This document shows, in pieces, positions 53,101 to 63,900 of a stretch of 64,000 nt of DNA (the stretch's first letter is position 1; the number at the start of each line of letters is the position of its first letter). The stretch comes from Chaetoceros tenuissimus (lineage: Eukaryota > Bacillariophyta > Thalassiosirophyceae > Chaetocerotales > Chaetocerotaceae): positions 1,984,001 through 2,048,000 of the forward strand of contig BLLK01000047.1 of NCBI GenBank assembly GCA_021927905.1, read 5' to 3'. A program made the position numbers and the translations under genes. The notes below the pieces were generated by a model that saw only the letters and a list, made by a program, of their open reading frames with translations, was not told where the DNA came from and made no database searches.

Positions 53101-54335
53101 AAAGCTCGAAAGTAATGATGAAAGAGGAACTTACTTAACCCCCCGAGAGGTGTTGTCTACCTTTGTCTTGGCAAATGTGGAAGTCATCAAAGCGTGTTTA
53201 AAACACATTGGTGATAGTGCTCAAAAGCAAAGAATTAGAGAAAGTTGTGGATACTATCCAAAAGATCCAATACCACCAGCTGTAGCGTCGTATTTATCCA
53301 ACAGAATGGAGGAAGCCGCACATTATATAGAAGATGATAGAGCTGAACAGCCGGCTTTGGCTATGTTGGTTTCTCTTGGAGAGATCCAAGACAACATCCC
53401 GCAGATGCAGAAAGCAGTTGATACTTCTCTTGCGATCACTGAAGGAAAAGTGACTGAGCTTACACCTCCTCCGATACCAGAAGCCTTGGCTGCTGCGTAT
53501 CAAGCTCAAGGAAATTTTGATAAAGCAATGCATTATTACAAATTGGCATTAGATGGGATTCAGAGTAAGTAAAAAAACAACAAATTGACCAGAAGATTTA
53601 CTCTGTGTGACTCACTTGCATTCGAAAGCATTTGTAATCAGGCAAAAGACTGACAGTATCGTTCTTAATGCCTGTCTTGTAATTAATGAGCAAATCGGTA
53701 AAGAAGAAGCTCTGCGAACAGCATTTGATTACAGTCCGTACTTTACGGACAACCAGCTCAATATTTTGATCGGCCCTTCCAGAGGTCTCCTTGTACAACA
53801 GTGTGAAGCTTGGTCTAAAGAACTTGGATTTGATTCTCTTTATACAGCTAAAGAAACTCTTCTCAGATCTGATCCAGAGCAAAAGGGAAGTTCTGACAAT
53901 ACTTTTATTGTTACAGACAAGAAAGAAAATGAAGTGAAGGTAGTCAAAAGTAATACAGCTGGCGGTGTCCGTCAGGATGGTTCAGACTCCTTTGATCCGA
54001 AAGAAAAATCGCCAAAAATTGAAGCAAATCCTGACAGTACTGAAGTAGAAGAAACGTCGAATATTCCAGTCGTGGCAGTAGATGACTCAATTAGTAATAA
54101 TGAAAGAAACAGTCCGCTGGATCAAGGACAAACGACAGAGATGCCTCGTTCAGACCAACAAAATAATTCGCAAAAGATTTCTTCAGGCCCAACAGGCCCA
54201 ACCGAAGTGAATTCGTTGAGTTTCAAGCAGACTATGAAACTCATACACGAAGAAGATACAAAAGATAATGTGAAAAAAGTCAAAGCTGCTGCAGTACCAG
54301 GAAACAATAGTTGCGGATCTTGCATTGTCAGTTAA
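50123..54335 (+). CDS. SIR2-domain (NADase-type) protein with TPR-like tail and CaaX box
   Basis: Three exons: 50123-52072, 52139-53564, 53629-54335. The introns are 66 bp (GC-AG, AAG/GCAAGT) and 64 bp (GT-AG). Joins read KISK-VAILAILW and DGIQ-TFVIRQK, both in frame. About 1360 residues. Residues ~1-265 form two beta-rich segments, each ending in a similar motif (KYYVRFILSSGDKEIARSEVF and EYQALYYDSDKSVC), like Ig/SKICH-type sandwiches. Coiled coil at ~270-345. The SIR2 domain spans ~345-600: FLYCGAGISIS, LTTNFDEFIERA, ILKIHGTV (catalytic His) and FFGYSGYDF. No Cys pairs lie between IHG and GYSG, so the sirtuin zinc module is missing, as in prokaryotic defence SIR2 and FAM118 proteins. The rest is helical with a TPR-like ALAAAYQAQGNFDKAMHYY near 1100, then a disordered tail ending CGSCIVS, a CaaX box. 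Role unknown. NAD cleavage or binding is inferred. Confidence 0.88.
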
Positions 54336-54340
54336 TTTTC

Positions 54341-56708
54341 TTACTTAATTATATGTTTTTTATCGAAAATTTTCTTGAGGACTGATTTTAGATGATCTTC
54401 CTTGTTCTTTACAGGCCTGCCCCGCTGGAATTCCATTAGACCGCCCAATGCATCTGATGTTGATAAATTTGTCAAAAGCTTGCACGTCTCTATGCTAGGA
54501 AAGTAGTCCAAATGATTGGAAGAGATTAGATTCTTGATAATTAATCGTAACATGGATGGCAACTCATCAATACCTAAACTTTGTCTCGATGTAGAATGCT
54601 TGTCATCACTTTGGTTCATGGTATGTGTAGACAAAGGGATAGCAGGATTTTTTGAAATGATAGTATTTCCTTCAACAATTGATGAAATAGAAGTAGAAAT
54701 TGGAGTTGATCCGCCACGTGGAAGAGACTGCATTGATTTCTTCTTTCGTGGAATACGTGGGTTCTGTGAACCTTTAGTTTCATTGTGTAACATATTTGAA
54801 TCATGCACAATAGAGGGTTCAATGGGGGTATGTGATGTCGCCATATCCTTGTCAATAGTCTTGTTTGAAGATAAAGACAAGGAGGGACCTTCACTGGTGG
54901 TTATGTGGTCAATTGTCTTTGTTTCATTTCTACATGTCTTGATTCTATCGTCTCTCAAGTTTACCCAGTCTCTACCTACTAGAAAATCTAATTGTTCCTT
55001 CAACTCGCTTTTAACTTTTCCAGCGTGATATAGGCTGCATTGGATTTTGAGCCAGGGAGTAATATACAACTCTGCGCAAGCACCTCCAACAGCAATATCT
55101 TTCTACAAGTGTGAAGGAAAAGAAAAAATTACAAAAAGAAAACCAAAACTAATAAGAAGCTGCGAACTCGACTTACAAGTAACCCACACTTTCGCTTCAG
55201 TGCATTCAATACATGTTCTGTTTTGCAGAGCTGCCAATTAAATCCCAACTTCGTCAACTTTTCAATCCTAGAAAATGCAAGAGAACCATCTAAAATTGCC
55301 TGTCTTTGGGCTTTAGTCCACTCCACTAAATCTGCCGAAAACTCTGTCCTGAATTTCTCCTTGTTTGAGACGTGGCCGCTCCAAATTAGGTTTCTTCTCT
55401 TCATTTCTATTCTATATTCTACAAGGCGACGATACATTTTATCCCAGTCATCAGCTTGATGTCGAGATGATTCGCCCTTCATTTTTTGGAAAGATTCAGC
55501 CTCACGATGAACATATTTTTGAAGTGAAGCAACAAAGGCAGACTTCGAATTAGTTTTGTTTTCTTTTTCATGGAGGCATCTATCTCGAGATAACAGGGAC
55601 TTTTGTTTGGGCGTACTTTGTTTTTCAATTTGGCTGATTGTCCCTGGAGTCATTTGACAATCTCGTTCCCCCTTGGCCATGCCAATGACTTCGTTTTCGC
55701 ATTCATTACTCGTCTGTTCAGTAGTCTCTTTCTTTTCGCCTTTTCTCTTGGATTCTTCCTCGTAGTCTGAATCATCACTACTGTCATCAACCATAGCGCT
55801 ACTCTCAGACATGTAGTCTAAGCAAAGTTCTGCAGAGAGAGATAAGTTACCTTCCCATGGCTTTACTTTTCGTTGATTTAAATTTGTATATTCCTCGTCT
55901 CCATCATCATAGATTATATGATGAGGAGTATCGCAGTTGATAAGAATATTATTGATTGTGCCTGCAAAATACTGTTTTTCGTAGGGCCACCAGACTAATA
56001 CTCTACTGTGAAGAGCGAAATCATCCTTTGCTGCGACCTTTTGATCCTCTTCGCTTCTTGTAATTGTTTCTAATAAACTCCCGTCGACATGACATTGGGA
56101 AGTTATTCGTTTTCGTTTAGTTTCTTTGCCATTGTTGGATATACCAAAGAGTAAGTCAGTCTGTTTCTTGGTTTGTGTTGTGGACTCTGCTTCCACGTTT
56201 TTCCTCTTTCTGGAGACTTCAAGTTTTTGTTGCAAGTCAACTTCAGTTTCCGACTCGATATTTGTCGATTTACAATCTTTACAGTTCTGAACACTCGCAC
56301 ATATCTTACTTTGCTTCTCATCACTTGTAGAAGTATCTTTTCCTGAATGTATACACTCATCTTGAATCGAAGCTTGTACGAAAGCAATTACATTACTGAT
56401 TTTCTCAATCTATTTTAATCAGCATATATTTTCTCTCAAAATATCAAAAGACAAAATCGAAAGAATGTACTTACAATTCTATCAAATTGCTTATCTTGCC
56501 TTAACGTCCGATAGGTACTGATAGATAATCTACAGCTTGGGCATTCCTTTCTGCATGAACGAAGTGCCGTCTTTATGCAATCTCCACAAAAACGATGCCC
56601 ACAGTCTGGGTTTATATGTGTGTTGCTACAATTGTCCAAACAGATTGCACAGTCAAACTCTTCACGGAGAAGGTCCTTCAAGAGAACTTCAGTATGCTGC
56701 AAACCCAT
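54341..56708 (-). CDS. RING finger, Tudor-like and helicase-associated domain protein
   Basis: Exons 56475-56708, 55177-56409 and 54341-55102, introns of 65 and 74 bp. Joins: DRI-IEKISNVI and KCGLL-KDIAVGGACAEL, in frame. About 742 residues. A RING finger sits at ~19-60 (CAICLDNC...CGHRFCGDCI...CPSC), suggesting E3 ubiquitin ligase activity. A Tudor/PWWP-like strand set follows near 205-260 (HSRVLVWWPYEKQYFAGTI ... IIYDDGDEEYTNL). The helicase-associated (HA) motif near 400-460 (WDKMYRRLVEYR ... FSADLVEWTKAQR ... KLTKLGFNWQL) is greatly expanded in diatoms. The linkers are acidic and Lys-rich. The last exon (KDIAVGG... onward) is disordered apart from its ends. Likely a nuclear chromatin-linked ligase. 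That role is inferred. Tail-to-tail with the SIR2 gene (5 bp between stops). Confidence 0.85.
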
Positions 56709-57041
56709 TCTGCTCCGTGTATGTTCGGTTCACTGCTTCAAATCTGGATTTTAAAATCGTATACCTATGTGATTAGAACTTTTGTCTGCTTACTCGTCCA
56801 TTTGATTGTATGTGTTGATTGATTACACACTGAGTGGAAGATGGAGGATACGAGATACGAGATACGAGTGCACAAACAAAAATGGCGCGAGTATCTTTTA
56901 GGTACAATTGGGAGTTATACTATGGTCGAGTACGTACGCAAGTATTGAATTAATTCCAATGACCTCACCTGTATTTAAAACACAACATTGAATTTATATA
57001 TTCAATTATGCTACTTACTTTGAGAAGATTTCTCAAATTAT

Positions 57042-58832
57042 TTACTTTCCAATGCAAAAATCGCTGAATAGCACATCAAGAACATCTTCAACATCGACTG
57101 CTCCAGTTATTCTTCCCAATTCCGAAGCTGCAAGTCTAAGCTCCTCTGCAGCCAAATCCAATGCCATATATCCTTCAGCACTACGCATTCCAAATCGTCT
57201 CAAAGCATCAGCTGCAGATTCAACATGTCGTCGGTGACGTGCTCTTGTGATTACAGCACCTTCATCTTCGACTACCGAGTTTCCAGCTATGTCTCCTGAG
57301 ACACTGACTCTATCAAGTACTTTATTTGTTAGTGATTTGATGAAGCTGTCGACTCCTTTGCTAGTCTCGCAACTAATTTCAAATGTCTCACTTATTGACA
57401 CAGAAGAAATGCCTCTGTTGGTATTTGCACTATCTAACTCTTCCAAGAGATCTATCTTGTTCCTTACATAAACCACATTCTTCTTTTTGTCGTCCATGTT
57501 GATGTCTTTCAAAATGTCATCTATTGCTGCAATTCCTGCATCTTCGTCTGTAGAGTCAACCATACAGACAAGCACGTGTGCATCTTCTGCAGCTTTTCTA
57601 GCCCTTTTGATCCCCTCAATTTCAATGATATCATCTGTTGTTCCATCTTCCCTGACCCCAGCAGTATCACTTACAATACAGCGAACTCCACCCAGATCCA
57701 AGGTGACTTCTACAACATCTCTTGTTGTGCCAGCAATTGGACTTACAATCGCTGCATCTCGAGCGGCCAAAAGATTTATCAAGGAACTTTTGCCTGCATT
57801 TGGCACTCCGACAATAGCAACTTTAACACCATCCCTCAATATTTCCCCCCTTTGAGCATCTGATAAGTGCTTCTCCATTTTAAGTTGCAAGTCTTTCATT
57901 TTTGGTCTTATCTGGCCCCAAACCCCCATTTGCCCAGATTCCATATCATCCTCGAACCCAAGATCATCATCATCTAGGTCTTCGTCATCTCCAAAGTCAA
58001 TGACTGCCTCAGCATGAGCTAAGCCTTTTATGAGTTCTTTCCTCCAACCTTCGTAAAGGTCACTAAGTCGTCCATCCATCTGTCTTAAAGCTTGTAGTCT
58101 CTGGTAAGAGGTATCTGCAACGATCAAATCCGCAAGAGCTTCTACTTCCACCAAACCTAATTTTCCACTACCATATGCACGTTGAGTGAACTCTCCACGT
58201 TCTGCAGGGCGAATGTTCATGTTATATGGAGGAGATGCGAGTCTCTCCAAAGCAGATAGTACGCCTTGAACCACGGCTCTTGAACCATGGGAATGTATTT
58301 CAATCATATCTTCACCAGTAAAAGATTTTGGGCCATCAAATAGCAATACTAGAGATGAATCCAATGGATTTCGTTTCATACCTACATTGATGTCTACATC
58401 ATTTTCTGTTGAATCCTTTGGAGATGAAATTGGATCATACAACATTCTTAGAGCAGCATATCTTGCTTCGGGTAGCTTCATTTTTTCATAAGATTCCTTT
58501 TGTGTTTTTGATAATAGTGTTTGAAGAGCGAGATGTGATTCAGGACCAGTGATACGAACAACAGCTACAGCAGTAGCTGCTGCCCCACCTCCACTGGAAA
58601 GGGCGTATATTGTTTCTGGTCCGTTGATGCTTGAATTCAACATTGTAGATGGCCTGGATCTATTCAGGTGACATTTCTTGAATGTTCGTACATGCATGAC
58701 ATGCTGTTTATTTGATAGATGTGATTTTGATGCATATTGAGTGAAAGCATCTACAAAAGATGCTCTCTTGGATTTGAATGATAGAGATACAAAATTCAAT
58801 ATCATGATGATGATCGTGTTCCTTTTGAACAT
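57042..58832 (-). CDS. mnmE: tRNA modification GTPase MnmE/TrmE, plastid-type leader
   Basis: 596 residues, no intron. Partner of MnmG (GidA) in making the 5-carboxymethylaminomethyl wobble uridine of tRNA. Folate-binding N-domain from about 70 (TIYALSSGGGAAATAVAVVRITGP; FTGEDMIEIHSHGS; FTQRAYGSGKLGLVEVEALADLI). G-domain: GVPNAGKSSLINLL (G1), AGTTRDVVE (G2), DTAGVRE (G3). The fourth GTPase element reads NKID (VRNKIDLLEEL). The C-terminus ends FSDFCIGK, the MnmE signature with the catalytic Cys. N-terminal signal peptide-like segment (TIIIMILNFVSLSF) followed by VDA-FTQYASKSHL, a plastid Ala-Phe junction. A mitochondrial copy would normally lack this. Confidence 0.95.
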   Translation of the reverse strand: MFKRNTIIIMILNFVSLSFKSKRASFVDAFTQYASKSHLSNKQHVMHVRTFKKCHLNRSRPSTMLNSSINGPETIYALSSGGGAAATAVAVVRITGPESHLALQTLLSKTQKESYEKMKLPEARYAALRMLYDPISSPKDSTENDVDINVGMKRNPLDSSLVLLFDGPKSFTGEDMIEIHSHGSRAVVQGVLSALERLASPPYNMNIRPAERGEFTQRAYGSGKLGLVEVEALADLIVADTSYQRLQALRQMDGRLSDLYEGWRKELIKGLAHAEAVIDFGDDEDLDDDDLGFEDDMESGQMGVWGQIRPKMKDLQLKMEKHLSDAQRGEILRDGVKVAIVGVPNAGKSSLINLLAARDAAIVSPIAGTTRDVVEVTLDLGGVRCIVSDTAGVREDGTTDDIIEIEGIKRARKAAEDAHVLVCMVDSTDEDAGIAAIDDILKDINMDDKKKNVVYVRNKIDLLEELDSANTNRGISSVSISETFEISCETSKGVDSFIKSLTNKVLDRVSVSGDIAGNSVVEDEGAVITRARHRRHVESAADALRRFGMRSAEGYMALDLAAEELRLAASELGRITGAVDVEDVLDVLFSDFCIGK

Positions 58833-59329
58833 TTTCGCTTGGCTTTTTTAACCTACTAGAAAAGATCTCGACCAAATCGACTGCAATTCAATAAAATCTG
58901 TGATAGGAACCTTTGAATGGATGACGAGCTATGAAGTTGTACCTAACAAACAATTTGACACTAATTCAAATTTAGACCACACATCAAAAAATGAAAGAAA
59001 ATGAAATTGGAAATAATCAATCAAAGGTTCCAAGGTTACCTTGGTTCTCTTATCCCTATTCTAAATGGTTTAAGTCCCATATTTAGAGTCCTTTATTTAG
59101 CTATCTCTCTAGCTCTATGTCCACGGCATTGTAGAGCAGCGAGGCGAAAGGAAGAGGCACAGAAAAAGATGATCGTTTTAAAATTAGAAATTTGATTAAA
59201 ATACTCATTCGTACAAAACACTCGTGTCTTTGTAGTGCTTGCTTCTTCAACTAAAGATTTAGACGTATGCGTTGATTTTTTATGTCGGCGCGAAAAGAAG
59301 GGCAGGGTTCGCAGTAGTAACAAGTATAT
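58833..59329. promoter_or_regulatory. Divergent intergenic region, MnmE / PIG-L
   Basis: 497 bp between outward-facing starts. A 64-residue frame at 59001-59195 has no motif and I do not call it. TATATGATGAATG surrounds the PIG-L start. Confidence 0.4.
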
Positions 59330-60064
59330 ATGATGAATGACAAGCACTACTTGCTCCTCATAGCGCATCCTGATGATGAGAGCATGTTTTTCATACCTAC
59401 TTTGTTCAATTTGATAAAAGAAAGCACACCTGGATCAGTTCGGATTCTTTGTCTTTCAAATGGGAATTTTGATGGTTTGGGAAAAACACGAGAGAAGGAG
59501 TTGCATGCAGCTTCAGCCATTATCTCAGATAAAGTCCAAGTTTCTATTGCAAATTGCATTGACATTCAAGATGGGCCAAACGAGTGTTGGGACCCAAAGA
59601 TTATTGTATCGATTGTAGACAAGTATATCAGAAAGCACTGCTTGCAAGATGTGGTATTGATTACTTTCGATAAATATGGTGTATCTGGTCATAAGAATCA
59701 CATTGATACTCACTTCGCAGCCATGGAATACTATCAAATGAGAGAAAATAAGGAGATCAGAGAATTATGGACACTTTATTCAGTTCAGAGTGTGTTGAAA
59801 AAGTATATTCCAATAGTGCCAATACTGGAGCTCATCTTCATTTGGGTATTTAGTCTATTTCAAACAAATTCAAAAATGAGAAATATCAATACAGGAACAA
59901 GGCAATACATGATGTTGAATCCAATGCTTGTTTGGAAAGCTATGAAAGCACATACTTCGCAATTTGTATGGTATCGTCGTTTATTTGTAATATTTAGTCG
60001 ATACAGCTACGTCAATGATGTCAAAATCCACAAGAGAGTAAGCGATTCCAAAACGAAAACCTGA
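59330..60064 (+). CDS. PIGL: PIG-L-type N-acetylglucosaminyl deacetylase
   Basis: De-N-acetylates GlcNAc-phosphatidylinositol, the second step of GPI-anchor synthesis. 244 residues, no intron. The metal-binding signature AHPDDE occurs at residues 12-17, next LCLSNGNFDGLGKTREKEL, and HKNHIDTHFA near 125 with the third metal ligands. A hydrophobic stretch near 163-175 (PIVPILELIFIWVFSLF) may attach it to the ER membrane. The N-terminal membrane span found in mammals is missing. Assignment to PIG-L rather than bacterial LmbE relatives is supported by length and these motifs. Confidence 0.93.
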   Translation: MMNDKHYLLLIAHPDDESMFFIPTLFNLIKESTPGSVRILCLSNGNFDGLGKTREKELHAASAIISDKVQVSIANCIDIQDGPNECWDPKIIVSIVDKYIRKHCLQDVVLITFDKYGVSGHKNHIDTHFAAMEYYQMRENKEIRELWTLYSVQSVLKKYIPIVPILELIFIWVFSLFQTNSKMRNINTGTRQYMMLNPMLVWKAMKAHTSQFVWYRRLFVIFSRYSYVNDVKIHKRVSDSKTKT

Positions 60065-60140
60065 GAATGGATGGAGGCTACAATTTGTGCACCTTAATTT
60101 CGAGTTCATACTTCTATTATAGACTCATCTAGATCTAGAC

Positions 60141-60984
60141 TTATACACCATACCAAAGAATTGTGCTGGTAGAGTATGCTCCATCAATGACAACTATAGG
60201 ATCTGGGTCTCTTGGTCCATTGATCAAACAAGAAATTACTCCACCGCTTTTGCTTCCTCCTACTTGGAGACCATTCTCATTCGCTGACTTTTCGATTAAC
60301 ATACCATTTGCCACTGTGTCTTTGGACTTTATTGGAGGAATGATTACAACGTCATTGGGAGGGAGAGTTTTTATTGCATCTTTCAAGGAACCTTTGTATA
60401 TTGACAATCCAGGAATATCGCTGTAGAAATCAGCTGTGGCATCATCTAAAAGGAAATGTACATTTCCTGGAGTTACTCCTATTTGAAGTTATTTGTAAAA
60501 GGCATGAAAAATTTAAATGAAAAGAAGGAAAATAATCGAGAAACGAAAATAGTAAAAGCTTACCAGCACCTTCTCCAGACTTTCTTTTTACTGTCAAATC
60601 GAGTATTTCTTTTGTAGTTGCATAGGCTTTTTCTTCATCGCCTGAGTAAAACAAATGTAGGATGCGCGCATTTGTAAAGAATCTCGTAGCATCATTTTCT
60701 CGAATCGGTTTTACTGAGGCTTTATTGCTTGTTGAAGTGATGAAAGTATGTGCTACAGCAGTTACTTTGACAGCTTGTGTCACTTTATCAGGCACATCTG
60801 CTGCCTCTGCAGGAATTGAAAATGGTGCAAATGAAGACGATAAGACAGCTCCTGTAGCCGTATTCAAAATAGCACGTCTAGTGTTCTTCTTCAACTGCAC
60901 TGAGGATTTTTGCACCATGCTCAAAGCAAGTGTATGATGAAGAAGAAGTAAAAATGGTAATAAGGAACAATAAGGCAATTTCAT
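60141..60984 (-). CDS. Predicted thylakoid-lumen protein (Tat-type), unknown function
   Basis: Exons 60564-60984 and 60141-60478, intron 60479-60563 (85 bp), joining KSGEGA to GVTPGNVHFLLDD. 252 residues. The N-terminus has three parts: an ER signal peptide (LPYCSLLPFLLLLHHTLALS), a short plastid transit stretch, and a second hydrophobic signal with twin Arg (NTRRAILNTATGAVLSS) ending PAEAAD. Twin Arg plus an AxA site is the Tat route to the thylakoid lumen. The mature protein holds no Cys pairs and no family motif that I know. A hydrophobic loop (NDVVIIPPIKSKDTVANG) and Gly-rich stretches suggest a globular fold. Role unknown. Confidence 0.82.
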
Positions 60985-63900
60985 TTTAATTATGAATAGG
61001 TTCTATTCTCTTGGTATCTATCAGTGTAATTTGTGATTTTTGATACACCAATACATAATACTATTACGAGGAGTATCTGATGGCTCCCCCTATTAGTCCG
61101 TACGTACATTCTCAGTAGGCTACCTTTTTCCCATGTTTAAACAACATGGATGCTTTTTTATTTGACGGTAGACGGACTGACGATTTTCCGTTCTCTTTTT
61201 TCCCCCTTTTAATGGATTTGAGGCAAATAAACTTTCTTTTGTCTATTCGCTTGGTCTATTGTATTTTATGACCAAAATAAAGAACATTCCCAAATAAGAA
61301 TTGCTTCTAATGATGTTTCTCAATCAATTACTTCCGCAGCAATTTGATAGTTGCATGGTAGGTACCACGTATGAATGAATACCGTACAATATCATGAAGC
61401 GTCTACAGCCTACTCGTAGATCAGTTCGGAATTGAGTGAAAGTATTGTCAATATTAGTTAGAAAGAATTTTCTTGACACGCATCTTTTGAAACGCGTAAG
61501 CATAATCCAAGCTGATGCTTTTTTACAAAATTCAAGCTCATTGACGATGTATTAGCGTCTACATTAAGTCACCTACATGCGCCAATGACGACCGAAGGAC
61601 AGCATATTTTCCACAATTTTTCAGTACTATGTAGATTCATGCAACGCTCTCATTAAATTTCTTGATCTTGGTGATGATACATTCTGTTCGAAGAACCGAC
61701 TCGTCTATTTTTCCAACAGCTTGGGTATTGTCGTTTGGCACGTTGGGCAAGTTTCAAAGTTGGTTTGTTCCAGTTCTGACTACTTTCACTTTGGCTTAGT
61801 CAACTAAAAACAAGCTAGGTTTAACTGTTTTTGAAGTTCATTAATACGAAAATCATGTCTCATTTGATCTTCTCTCGGTGTGTGCTAAAGATATTTGTCT
61901 CCAGCGCTACATGTTAGATTAGTAAACATGTTGCTAGGTTCTAGCTCAAAAAAGTTTAGCTTTCTTTTACACATCGCTCCTTTGATTCTGTAATCTGTCA
62001 TGAACATCATAGTAGGCAACGCAATTTCTATTTGATTTATCCATCTTTCCTTGGTTCTGTCGATGGGATGATTTCCCTCGCCTAAAAATGGATTGAAGAA
62101 TGGGATGGGTAAACTGAGAAAATTATTCACTGTAAACACTAAGGTATCATATATATGATATGAATTATGGGTGTAACTAGCTGACAAGTAAAGGTCATAA
62201 TTTCATCTTTGGTGGTGGTTTCTTCTGACATGATAGTCTTCTTTCTGCTATCAAAATTGGTTCGGCTATGTCTTCTTCTTCCACTTGGAGATTTCATCAG
62301 TTATGAAACTTGGACATACTGGTAATATCTGGACCCTTCATTTTTGTTTCAATTACGAAGTAGGCACAATTATGATCATCATCGAAGATTATTAATGTAC
62401 CTTCAATCTGAAGGAACTGAATTGTATGTACCCTTGCGTTTTCTGTCTGTGAGAAAGAGGTGACTCGAGACCAAATGTGCCTTCTCTATAAGAACTCGAC
62501 TAGGAAGCATGGGGTCATTCAGCATAGCCCAACTGAGAGTATAGTGGAATCGTCACTACTGTAATAGGTAGCTCATACGATCTTCAATTAGAAGAAAGTC
62601 GATCGAATATGAAAATGCCTTAAGATGTCCTTGAAAATGATCTCGTAGCTTGGCAAGACAAACATTCACTTGAACTTTTGATGAGGTTCAAATAAAAGAT
62701 GTGGGAGAATAGAACCGTAAAGAGGATCCTCTTGAAAATACTGAAAATGTTTTAGAAAAGAGCAATCACTTGGACAATAGATATGTTGGGTTTAGTTGTA
62801 ATGAGAGAAGAGCTGGCGTTCGTAGAAAAGTGAGGAAGAGAGTTGGATTGGCATGAAATTGGTTCTCGCCCGTCCCGAAAAACCTCCATTTGACTTATCA
62901 GAAGTTGAAAGCTTTGAAGTGTAAAATTCAGATGTGGATTTCAACATAATGCACAACTCAACATGTGAATGTAGACATTGCACTTGAACCTTACGCCAAC
63001 TTGCGATTCCGCAAGAAATCTCATTCCATATCATGCAGTATACGATAGTTTTGGAAACTATACGTTACCTCGGCAGCAAATGGGAAATTGTTGACGAAAG
63101 ATAAAAGATCCAAGTGATCTGGTGAAGTACAAGGTATGCATTCTTCTTCCAATCTGCTGTGAACTTTTTATTGAATTCATTTCCGACCATTTATTATTTT
63201 TCATACAAAGGAGGTAGAACGAATGGTTTGATACTTTCATTCTCTTGCTTTTGATTCTGAAATCCAAATAGAATGTGTCCGATTGTAGCACGTCGTCCTG
63301 GCGTTCCAGTCCCTACTGCACCTGATTTTTCCGTTCTTACTTCATTTTCGCCAAACTATACTTTCATAAGTCTACAAGCAATATATATATTCTCAGATGT
63401 AGCAAAACACAGCTCTTCATAAAAATGGATTAAGTTCCAGAGGATCTGTAACACAATCAAAGAGAGCGATATAACTCCAGGTGCAATAAACAAGTTATGT
63501 GAAAGAATCAATGTTCTTGATATATGGCAAACCACTTTGAACTTCCTTACTATTTTTCCAGTTTGTATTCATTAGCAATTATTGATGAAGTACTCGTATG
63601 TTTGCAGCACATAGAAGTTGAAGCAGGAAGCTTAGGCTAACTCCCTTCCTACTCATGAATCAATATGAGTTTGTGCGATCCACCGTAAGTAATTAACCCT
63701 TTACCTATATGCATGACCCTTTACCTATGCTTGCATATACTTTCACATTTTGTTGATTCCGCGAACAGTTCTCAAAACTTCTCTCAATATTATTCTATTT
63801 TATCGCAAACTCAGCGATAATCTGAGTTATCTCATTGACCACAGAAGTACTCTTGCACATGTGAAAAGCTGACATCAATGTTTAATTGTATATAAGAAAC

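Noticed and set aside
54516-55028. 170-residue plus-strand frame opposite the RING/HA gene tail
   Set aside because: Antisense shadow of the third exon, which has frame-consistent splice sites on the minus strand.
61885-62187. 100-residue minus-strand frame
   Set aside because: No family signature and no partner exons.
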